In this document: piece after piece, positions 22,552-33,900 of the stretch | Numbering within the stretch: position 1 is the first letter of the stretch | Layout of the letters: the number at the start of each line of letters is the position of its first letter | NCBI RefSeq assembly: GCF_918797505.1 | Contig: NC_092797.1 | Span: forward strand, 40,189,372-40,253,371 | DNA: 64,000 nt | Direction of reading: 5' to 3' | From: Bemisia tabaci | Lineage: Eukaryota; Arthropoda; Insecta; Hemiptera; Aleyrodidae | Notes under the pieces: generated by a model | Database searches by the model: none | Told to the model about the DNA's origin: nothing | What the model saw: the letters and a program-made list of their open reading frames with translations, nothing else | Translations under genes and position numbers: made by a program

Positions 22552-23044
22552 GGTCCCGGAGACTTTTTCAGGGTTGAAATCCTTCCTCTTATTTAATTGT
22601 TTTTTAAATAAACTTAGGCTAGGACACTATCCCTAAATAACAAACAGACCAATTTGGCTCCAATGCCTCGAGCTCTGCACGTGTAAACTTGAGTTTTTTG
22701 TTTTTATTACTTTCGTCGGTCTGCTCAGGGCCGAAGGGGGCCCTCCCTCCCCCTTCCTCCTCTTACGTCACGCTCCGGCGTGGCTGCAGCCGTTGCGCGC
22801 GTCATTTTTGTGGAACATTGATCAGCGTTTCGAGCTTAAGGCTCAGTTCGGGTGCGATATTCTATCGTCTACGCCCGCCCACCCCCCCCCCCCCCTCCCC
22901 CTCCCCTCCCAAAGACGCTCCGCGCCACCAGACTATCGATGTTTTAGACCAAAATATTGTATCGATATTTCAACGTTGATATATCGTCCGTATCCATACA
23001 TTTATCTCCAGAAATATCGAATCGATTTTTCTTTCTTTCTCTGC

Positions 23045-23205
23045 TGAGTTGTGTATGTTACACCTCGGAAAATCGGAAAATTATGGTCAATTTTTCATAG
23101 TTCGAATTTCGGATTTCGCTGACCAGGTGTGCCAGACCTACGTCACAGGGGTAAACAAACCATCAAGATGCAAATATCTCCTCTTTTTTTCTCTATGTAG
23201 TAGGT
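23045..23205. mobile_element. truncated copy of the Mutator-like MITE found at 51.9 kb
   Basis: It shares GGATTTCGCTGACCAGG, CCTACGTCACAGGGG TAAAC and the CTCCTCTTTTTTTCTCTAT end with the element at 51877-52172, but has no left terminus. Confidence 0.6.
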
Positions 23206-24432
23206 ATAGGACTTTTCGCGTGGCTGCTCGACGGTTTGTTAATCTGTGGAGGTTAAGCTACATTCACGCGTCGCAAGCAACCTGGCGCGTCTGCTTCTTG
23301 CTACTGCGAGCGCGCCTTCATTTCCTCCTGCACGCAACAAGGACAACCGCGATGATAAAGAATTCCATTCGGCGAAATCGAGCCGAGAGCAGGCACCACG
23401 AGTATATACATATGGGTTATTTTTAGTGATGGGTGGGATTTTATTTAAAATTCCTATGAATCCTAGGTATAGTATTTACTTTAGTAAACAATTATCATTT
23501 ATTCCATCACTTCTTCGGATTATTTATTTTTAATCAATCTATATTCATGTGAAGTGTAGCTCATCTGCATTTTTCTTTCCCTGGAACCTAAATGTATATT
23601 ATGAGTTTGAATCCATCAGAAACTAGTCAGTCAAAATAAATTTAAACTACATACGAAGTGAAAACGATTTGAATTTCGCAAATCAAAGTGATAGTTAAAG
23701 CAACCAAAACTGTGTCAGAAATGTTCCCAAATTACTAGGTAAGGCTTTTATCAGCTCATCATTGATCCAATAATTTTATTGTGGCATTTCATTCGGCCAT
23801 GTCGCCGCACGACTTCTATGATACTCAAAGTCTCACACCAATTAAGCTACGTTGATTTACATTTTTGACCATACGTTATTAGTCCTCAGCGAGAAAAAAT
23901 ACTATGTCGTGATGCAATCTCGAATTTTTCCTGAAGTGACCAGGAAATGACTTTACCTACTTTATTCGCCGTTCTTAGATCAGAGAAGGTATATAGGGGC
24001 CGCGGCCTACATTTTAAGACGGCAACGTTGTTATATATTTAAATAATCAATCATTATTCGGAAAATTGACAATGTCGCGATGAATATCAGCTACAGTTCA
24101 CGCCGTAGCTGTAGGGACAGCACACAACGCTGGAGTTAAGTTAGGTTGTAAAAGAAACAAGCAAAGCGCCCTTCGTTTTTGTCGAATGCGACGAACATTA
24201 TACAAATTTCATTTTAACTCCTGGCGGACGCAACTATTCGGGCCCTACGGATGTCCGTGTTGCATACGTAGGGGCCTGAAGGCGTTTTGACTGTCTAGGC
24301 ACTCACCACTTCACCGCGGCGCGGCGTCAACGGCGAGCTTTGTTGCGAGGATCTAGGATGGCAGAGCGCTTTCAATTCTTCATTTATACTACGAAAGATA
24401 TCTCCTAGGTACGAATAGTTGTAAACACGTGT

Positions 24433-24688
24433 ACTGCCGCACTAAGGAAGAACGCCGTATGAGCATTCGAGAGTTGCCAAATTTCTTCCAGTAAAATGTT
24501 AATTTTTCAGGAGAATTTTGAATGTTTTCCCTCGAAATTTTCAGATACTACAAATTAAATTGTGATTGAAATCCTGTAAAAAAAATTGTAGAAAAATACC
24601 CCCAAGATTTCCAGGAATTTCATATTTTACTGAAGGAAATTTGGCGACGCCTGAAGGCTCATACGGAGTTTTTCCTTAGCACGGCAGT
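24433..24688. mobile_element. MITE with ACTGCCG...CTAAGG ends (256 bp)
   Basis: Left end ACTGCCGCACTAAGGAAGAA and right end mirrored with few changes; both arms carry CGTATGAGC and a GTTGCCAAATTTC-like piece. It ends about 90 bp before an NAA80 exon. Relatives are at 41055-41262, 47835-48080 and about 56640-56770. Confidence 0.65.
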
Positions 24689-24779
24689 GTAGGTTGTAAG
24701 TTCCTTCTGTGCCTCGGTTTTGATATCGTGATGTGCGAGTATGATTTGTAGAGCAAATCTTCCATGATTTATGTTTCAG

Positions 24780-24913
24780 GTTACGAAGTCTAGAAATGTC
24801 TCGGGAAGACTTCCCAACATCTCTAGTAATGGTTAACTCAGATAATAAACTCATTGGCCATTGTAAAATTTCTCCCGTACCAAATGTTTCCGACTCTTGT
24901 TTCGTAGAATCAG
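24780..24913 (+). CDS. NAA80: NAA80 exon: GNAT core strands
   Basis: It follows TATGTTTCAG; the first base completes a split codon, so LRSLEM lies in frame before the ATG at 24796 and that ATG is internal. It ends at GTAATT one base into a codon. The family has a similar RLHSL-x(5)-FP stretch at this point. Confidence 0.8.
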
Positions 24914-27900
24914 GTAATTTAAACTATCAAATTATATTACATCCTACCAGTTTGCTCACTTTGTCTGTAATTCTTTTCCAACGATCACTCGAGTGCTATT
25001 TCTATCCCAGTAGACTGATCGTTGAAATTGATAGACACAGCGATAGACAAAGAAGACGACGGGAAGAGGGAGCAATCCCAATGGTTCAAAGGTGTGTTTG
25101 TTATAGACTTAAGGAGAAAATGATAAGAGTAATTGAAGAATCTATCGTGGGTTGCCCCTAGTTAGTCTGTCACGTACCGCCTTTGGCCGTTGCGAACACT
25201 AGCTTCACAAATAGAATCCCTTTATTTTCTTTATTGTTCCTTTGTCTATCAGCTCGCAAGCAAGTAAAATAATTACCATAAGTATAAGTGTAAGCTGTAA
25301 GTGTAAGTTTGCTCATCTTAAGCTTTCAAAACGTAATTTTCCCATTCAATCGTCAGTCATGAAAATTATGAATGTTGCCTCGCATCTTTCCCTTTTGGAT
25401 CTGACGTCTAATAATTGTTGTCGAAAAATGTTCATATTCACTACGGGCTGTGGTTAAGGTCCGTCACCTCTGTTCAAAAAGTAATCTTTCTAGCCGACTT
25501 TCTCACTATAGGCAGAGTCATAGAGTATATTTGACAAGCATTGGAAACGTATTTTTCTTGGAACTTATCCGTGATCGTTTTACAGGCAGGTACTATTTAG
25601 GTATAATTGATAACAGCACTCTAGTGATAAATCAGCGGTCACCTCCATTTAACGTGTAAACTATGAAAATGACACTTTCTGCACCTTATGTTTTAGAGCC
25701 TTTCAAAGTAGTAGATCGAGGTGAAGACGAGAGGTGCAGATTTCAAATTATACTAAAAATCATAGTTTGAAAAATTAAAACCAAAAAGGAATTCCTTCTC
25801 TTTTTTTAAACTCTTTGCCCGTGTGTTTCAGTTGTGATAGATAAAAGATGCCGCGGCAAAGGACTGGGGAAATTACTAATGATGAAAACTGAAAGCTACG
25901 TAATGACGTAAGTTTAATGTTTCAGATTTTTCCACTCAATAAATCATTATTTTGCTACACACTCGTCGGAAAATCCACCACTAATGGGCTCTTAAAAAGT
26001 ATGTAAAAACTACATACAAGTAGCTTAAAATTCAGTATGAGGGTTTTTTTTTAAAGTATTGACCAGATTGTATAGAAAATATAGTCTGAAAATTCTTTGA
26101 CGATACTTTAAAAAGAGATTGGCGAATATACAAGAGAAAGAATGTGAAAACATATATAATTTTCACTCAAAAAACAAAAGCAAATAAAAAGTATTCCGCT
26201 ACCTCAATTTTTTTTAATTATAAAAAAAATTGGTTTAATTAAAAACAAATGGGGGAAAAAATTCTCATTGAGTAATGTCATGTTTCCGGCTTGAGATATC
26301 TGCAAAATTTTCGATCGAGAAGAAAGGTCGAACAAGTTACGGCGTGAAACACTTCCCAAGGAAACACAGGTTTTTAGGAGATGCACGGAGGAAAAGTCGG
26401 ATAGAGACCAGACAAAACTGTCTGGCGACGTGTCGTTTCTATGACGAAGGAACGTAAACCTAATTCCTAAGTTCCAGAATTGACCCGAAGAATTGCTTTA
26501 ACGAGTTTAACGCCTCGGCCCTCGAGCCTCGACGCGACTCTTACACGGCGCTTGGATACAACTATTCGCACTCGATGAATGGCCGTGTTGCATATTCGAT
26601 AGATTGAAGGCGCAGTAGTTTTCATCGCACTCACTGTCACACACGTAGTGACTCCGCTGGATATCGCGAGGAGTTGCAGACTTCCTGTCCTACTTTATTT
26701 TCTAACTAGAAAAATACTCAACAACAATTCTTGAAAACTTTTATATTTTTTTCTCTCTGTTCAAAGTAAATTCTGTGAAAACTTCAAAAAATAATATCGA
26801 TTTGTTCTTCTTCAAAACAATTAAGTAAATAAGAGACGAGACTTCTAAACACCGCAAATGAAATACGTAGCCTGGTAGTTTCACAGTCAGTATACACCAC
26901 TTCGGTACAGAAGCAATAATTTCACTGAGAAAGCAATTAATTGCCACTTGGGGTCTCATGCAAATAGTTGACTGGTATTCTACTTTTTAGCTAATCCTCA
27001 TCCCAAGTAGCATTTTTCAATGGAAAAATCGCGATATTTTGAAACTTGGTTGCCATTTTTTTACCATTTGTTGGCGGTAAAATCGCTAGGATCGTCAACA
27101 TCTGAGCGACTATCCTCGATTTTGTCGCATTTTTCCTCTATAAAATTGCGTTCGATAAAATCGGAATTTTATCCCAATTTATCTCGATTTCTGTTCGATA
27201 AAATCGGAGTTTTATCTCAATTTATCACTATTTTTTTTTTTTTTTTCGATAAAATCCGAATTTTATCTCAATTTATCACGATTTTTTGTTCGATAATATT
27301 GCGTAAAATCGCGATTTTAGTGCAAATGTACACAATAAAATCGCAATTTATCGCGATTCTTATCCGAAAATATTGCAACTAATCGACGTCTATAAAATTG
27401 CGAGACATTTTCCGATCAAATCGCAACTTGTCGCGATCACTGCTCCTTGGAATGTAAAATAATAAAACCATACACCCATTTTCTCCGTTGTAAGTCCATG
27501 TCACACGGTTCTTTTTGCTCAAGTTCGCCCAATTTTTCTGCCGTAAATTCGTAAGTTTCACCCAATCTTGGCGTCGACAGCTTTGTTTGGAAAGCCCCGC
27601 ACTGAAAAACAAGCAGTGAACTCCAACACAATGTGTTGATAAGGCGCGTCATTAACTCGCACATATCAACCCCTTTAGTTTTCATTTACAGAGATTTCAA
27701 AAAAGGCAAGCAGCACAACAAGAGAATTCACGATCCAACACTGCAAGGTCAACGACGCACCTTCACGAGACCGTGTATTGTGAATCTAGAAAGCTATTCG
27801 AACAAATTTAAGTTTTTTGATCTGCCTCAAGCAAAATCTTTTCAGATTCTTGAAGAAAAGTGCTACGGAAAAATTTAAGCGAAGAAAGGAAAAATTCTGT

Positions 27901-30900
27901 CGAACTCCTAGAAGATAAAGTCGATTTAAAGGTATTTTGGGGCTTATTTTGGGAGTTGATTTCGGTAATTTTCGTTGCGCGAATCGTGTTTTACGTGAAA
28001 TTCTGGTCAAGAAACATGTATCAGAATGCCTAAAATCGTACCTTGTCTAGTGGTCCATTGTCTTAAATATGTCTTGATTTTGTTATTTTAAACGTCTTTT
28101 CATGCAAAGAAGCTCAACCATGCCCATGCTTTATTCATTCATGAATTGAAAGTAAGCAATCCACATCCCGAAAATCTACCGATTTGCCGTAAAAAATCGC
28201 AGAAACTTGATATACCAGGTCGATGTACCCACTCTTTGAATTTACCAATCAATTTAGTGAGTGCACGTATGTGAAAGTCAAAATGCTATAGTCATTTTGG
28301 GTGCATTCATTTTTCATGAAACAATTGTAAGTAATTTCAATCCCGAAAAACCATAAATTTTCCGTATAAAATAAAAAAAATCAAAATATGTCGACTCCCT
28401 GACGTGAAAATTAAATTCTACGTGTGAAAATACTTATGTATCGATATGCTGAACAGAATGCCCGCCTCTCCTCGTAATTTACAAACCGTTCCTATACTCA
28501 TCTCAAAATTTTTCTCAGAGCTTTGTGTTATTATCAGCTTCCATTTAAACCCCGGTTTGATGGCCGAATCGGCTGCCCAAAAAGCAAGCCATTTTTGAAG
28601 GGCTCTATGAGAAATTCGTGATATTATCAGCTCTCAGGAAATCACTCCATGGGTAAAATTGCTGGTATAAATTTTCGAGTGCTTAAAATAATCGTATTCA
28701 AGAAACTAAGGCATTAAACTATGGAGTCAATTTCGTTTTAATAATATAACGGGATTTACTTGTCTTCAGGTCAAAACTCATACAAGAAAGCCCCTTGCAA
28801 GAGGCTAATTTTTTGTAATTTCACTCAATTTTTTCTCCTTTTTATAATTGAATTGCTTGTCAAATTCTGAGGTCAATCATATTAAATTGTAATTTATACA
28901 TTTCTTTTTTCCCCCTTCATTTTATTTTTTGTTTGGAGAAGTTTTGTTGATTTCTTCGGATTTCGAATACTGTAACTTCTCTTCTAATTGGCCGATTTTT
29001 ATGAATGAGACCTCTTTTAATTCGTGTTTTAACGGAAAGTAAGGAAAAAATTGCTAAAAACTCGCGAAACAATTTTTTTTTTTAAATTGGACGAATCCTA
29101 GCGTGACGGTGAAATGGTTAATGAAGCGTAAGTAATTGGGCGAGGGGCTGAGGATCCCGGCCTCGCTTGGCGACCGTCATTAGCCAAGTCTTTGTAAGTT
29201 TAATGCGATTAAAAGAGGTCATGGACTATATTTTACTAAATGGAAAAAATGGTTGTCTATTATCATTTTTGCATTTTAATCTTTGATATTTATGTGTAAG
29301 ATGAGTATTCTATATAGATGCAAAAATTAAAACATAAATTGAGTTTAACAAATTTTATGTTAGAGTTATCCCATATTATTTAAATACCATTGAATTTTAG
29401 CTTACTTAAGTTGAGCTCAAATTCAGTTGCTTTTTCTGTTGTTTTTCGTATTGTTCGTCGAGACGCCGACGCAGTGATCAGGAGCGTGGGGAAGAGAGGG
29501 GTAAGTGGATTCCTGTATGAGCCACGTTTAGCTAATGGTCTAATGAGTCTCGAGGCTCATCACAGATTGCACTTACACTGAAAAAAAAGTAGTTAGCGTT
29601 GAGAACTAATTTGGTAAGTTCTCGCCAAGTAGAATCAAAATTAGGCTTCAGAACTAATTTATTGTACTGAAGCACCAATCAATTCGCTTCATACGCTGAC
29701 TTGACTTTACTAGAGCGCGAACCAGAATTGGAAAACAGCACTAGCTGTAAAATTAGCGCTGTGGTAAGACAAATTCACCTTCGGGTCAAACTAATTCGCC
29801 CTCAACACTAACTGCCACATTGTCCGTTACATTTATTTAGTTTCGAAAAAGTGGCGTCGGTACAACAGCCTCAATCGCGTCAGCTCGTGAAAATCAATTA
29901 AAATGTGAAATTTCGGGCTCGTTTGACAATGTAAATACTCCCGGTATGATTTATAGTGTCCTCTCTTTCTTGAAAACGTTCGAAAGCAACATAAATAAAC
30001 CTGTTAAGGTTAGAAATCGTCTGTTCGATTCAAAACGTAAACAAGCATGATATTCGTTGGAGTCGTCAATCTTCTGTATTAAATTGCGATTAAAGCGTTC
30101 CGCGTTCAGTTTATATTTTACGAAAATCTGTGAACTTACTGCTTACTTCTATAGTTCGTGTTCTCCCGTAATTTCAAAAGAATATCTCAAGTGTTCGGAC
30201 GAGATATGTTTATTCAGTGTGAACATTCGCTACCGTTTCATGTGTGAGTGTGTGTCTCTCTAAAGGATAATTCTGTCTACTTGCACATACCTATGGGATA
30301 TTCCTTTCCTCTGTCGTTCATTTGGAACCGGTCAGTTGATTTTTACCTCTCATCTTTTAAGAAATCTTCTTTTCCTGAAAGTATTGTCCAGTTATCATTC
30401 GCTAAGCCGTTTTCTCCTCTCTCAGTTTTGAGGTTAGGTTGACCCAACCCTACCGAATGCGAATTAGAGTAGCGGAATTAGTTCCCAGCACTAATAGTGG
30501 TTAGTGTACAGAAACCAAAAATCATGTGTGTCCAAATCACACAATATGAGTTAGTGTATAGAAACCATTTTTAGTCATCTGACGCTAACTCATTTTTTTC
30601 AGTGTACACAGATTGCACTATCATGAGTGGCGGTAGCCACCACCGGGCAAGTAACCTATCCTCCAACAATTGGCAACACAGCACAGCCCGGTCGAGGCAA
30701 TGACACCATAGTTACACGAACTTGGCTTATTTGGGTTTTTCAGAGCACGGGTACCAACTTTTGAACAGTATAACCGAGGTTACAGATCTGTCAAAGCAAC
30801 GTTTTGAACAAAACGGAGGAGTTAGATTCTCATTCCGAGAGTGCCGACCTGCTCAGCCATCCTCGAATCAATTCGCTTGATTCTGCTTATATATGCATAT

Positions 30901-33900
30901 TTTAAATCAGCGCGTCGCATTCTTAGGCTTTTTTTAAAAAAACCAAGTAACGTAGACTCTTGGTATTCACTGCACATAAACTAGCGACCCCCAGAATGAG
31001 AAACAACTTTAAATCATAATTATTGATGGATAAATAAACTTTTTACACGCTTTGGAAAATCTCAAAAGTTCGCGGTAGTCACTTTTCGGTAAGGAACTAA
31101 GGGACTCGGTTATTGTATCGAGCAGGGTTCGAAACGATCGCAAAGGCGGTATACTACGTATACGCGCCAAAAAATCTCGGTGTATTTACTAAGAAAAAGA
31201 TAAAATTACCAAGAATTCAGGGTTCTATTTGATCCCAGTTTTTTCTTGGTAAAATTACCATTTATGGAATTAGTAATTTTACCGAGAAATCTCAGTAAAA
31301 TTATTGAACTTTCTCGGTAATTTTACCAGACCTTGGTAAAAACGCCATTATTTTTTATCGACGGTGGTAGAATTACTGAGATAAAATGGCAAAGTTACCA
31401 GGAATTGATTACCAAAAAAAGTGGTATTCTTGCCTGAAAAAACAGTAAAAATACCGGTTTTTAGGTAAGCTTACTAGTCTGTCTTGGTAAAATAACCAAT
31501 AATTGGTAAAAAAAAGTGAGATGGTAAAGGTACCAACGGACCTTAGTAATAACGCCGAGAATTTTTTTTCAGTGCGAAGCTGGAATCCGGGGCCCACGAT
31601 CTTTTAATTCCGTGGCTCGGGTTGAGTCGGTGGACGCGTAGCCAAGAACCGCGGGCGATCCGACCCGGGATATTTCGCGGTTGTGACAGTTGCACTCTTG
31701 ACTCGCGCTCCGCGAGATGAAAGCGCATCTGGACGCGCGGCGCGCGGCATCCCGCCCGTGCGCGCGGATCCGAATTCCGCGGATGATCCCTTGATCGCGG
31801 GGGCTTTCAACATTTCAATCACTTCACACCTCTCATACTCTGCTATCCCCGCTTGACAAATTGTTTTTGGGCCTTGTTCTTACACTTGGAGCTTGTTTCA
31901 CTCTTCTCATCCCCGGACCATCTCATCTGCGCGGCTTTAATGTGCTTTCCAATCTTTCCGATTGTTTAACTTTTTCCCGGAAAAGTGTGCCAATTTTTTT
32001 TTTTATTTTTTTTTTTTCTGGTCAGTTACATTTTTAAATAAATTTAAATGGCTAAAGTCGATAAATGCATTTAATGATTAAAAAATGCATACAAGTTATA
32101 ATTTTAATTTATTTACAATTAAAATTTATATTTAAATGCATACATTGATAATACAATGTGTTTCAATCTTCGGATCCGTTTTATTTTTATTTTTTGAAAA
32201 AGAATGGACAAAATATACCCTCAAAAATACTGGTTTTTTTGTTGTTTTTGTTTTTGTTTTTTTTTTGTTTTTCTTTTGCGAACATCTCAAAATGAGCGGC
32301 AAAATTCTCGTTAAATGTCAGGAAAATTCGATGGTTTGCTCTTCTATTGAGAAGATTTAAAAAATAATCCGAGGTTTGCAACTGCGCAGTCGGCAGCATA
32401 GGTTCTCACATTTCGACTTTAGTTATAGATTTATATTTTAATCGGAAGGAAAAGTAGAAGATGAATAAGAAATGTACTTTAGAAGAAGAAGAAAAAAGAG
32501 GAAAGAGATGAAGAAATATGAATTCGTATTTCTAGTTTGATTTTGTCTCCTCTTCTCCATTCCCATCATTTGTCTGCTTCTAATTAATATTTCTCTTCTT
32601 CTTGCTCTGTTTCTTTTTCTTGTCTTTTTTGTCTCATCATCAGCTCTCCCAGTCTTGTCCTTTTTATTCATCCCTTTTTCTTCTTCCTCCTCACATTCTC
32701 CTTCTTTCACTTTCTCCTCTTATTTTCCTATTTTTCCTCCTCCTTTCTTTTTCCCCCCTCTTTTTCTCTGTCTGCCTCTGCTTCTCTATCCTCCGATGTT
32801 TAAGGCGTCCTCTTCGGACTCACGTTAGAATTCATGAGACCCGACTCCATCAGACTATGTACACACTGTTAAACATTTTGGAGTGAAACTCTGTGCCGGA
32901 TTATAATATGTATAGCGCCCAAAACCCCGAGTAATATGAATGCGGAGTGGAATCTATATGCTCTTTACGGGGTGGCCTTACACCATTACGGAGCGGAGCC
33001 TACTCTTTTTGCGGAATCTGATACGCTTTTATGGCGCTAATTTCACCTCGCTTTCATATCACTCGGAGATTTTGGGCACTGTATAGACTCCAGCACCGAA
33101 TTTCACTCCTCGATTTTTAACAGCACAGCAGACCAATTATTGAAATAGCCTTCATACACGCTGGCCTTGTCGATTTCCTTTGACAATTTTGCAGTCGTGA
33201 ATGCATAGCTGAAGTGCGCTCCAGCAAGAAGTGTATTTAGCAAATGGGTGGTTTTTATACGAGGATTAAAAATAAACAAGTGGTACGAAACATAACAAAA
33301 GAATATGAAGTATGCAAAACGATAACCCGAGTATCGGAAGTTGGCTGTGTTGAAAACGTCTTCAAATGCGGCGCGATACCTCACGCATTCCGGAGAGTTC
33401 AAATAGTTCTATCATTGCGCCTTCGAAATGCGACGGAAGATTACAATTGAAATAGCCTCCATGCACGCTGGGTTTGTCGATTTCCATTAACATTTTTGCA
33501 GTCGTGAATGCATAGCTAAAATGCGCTCCAGCAAGAAGTGTCTTTAGCAAATGAGTAGTTTTTATAGGAGGATTGACAACAAACAAATGGTAGGAAATAA
33601 AACATAAATAGGACCTTTGCAAAACGATAATCCGGGTATCGGAACTTGGCTGTTTTGAAAACGCCTTCAAATGCGGCGTTATACCTCACGCATTCCGGAG
33701 AGTTCAAATAGTTGTATCATTTCGCCGTAAGAATGTAACGGAAGATTACAATTGAAATAGCCTCCATGCACGCTGGGCTTGTCGATTTCCTTTGACATTT
33801 TTGCAGTCGTGAATGCATAGCTGAAGTGCGCACCAGCTAGAATTGTATTTAGCAAATTGGTAGTTTTTATACGAGGATTAAAAATAAACAAGTGGTACGG

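Larger units (their letters stand above)
15105..24779. other. BTBD7-NAA80 interval, dominated by repeats
   Basis: This 9.7-kb stretch should hold the BTBD7 3' end and the NAA80 5' exon(s), but neither is secure. It holds an inverted repeat, a satellite array, two foldbacks, a mariner relic, a 1.33-kb palindrome and partial MITEs, listed separately. A C-rich, G/C-rich patch at about 22.73-22.93 kb could be a promoter but has no confirmed first exon beside it. Confidence 0.5.

Noticed and set aside
22689..22979. 96-aa Pro/Ser-rich ORF as a first exon of NAA80
   Set aside because: It runs through a C homopolymer, shows no NAA80 N-terminal motif and has no donor with the needed phase that I could see.
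32602..32886. 94-aa Ser/Leu/Phe-rich ORF
   Set aside because: It comes from a pyrimidine tract with no codon structure.
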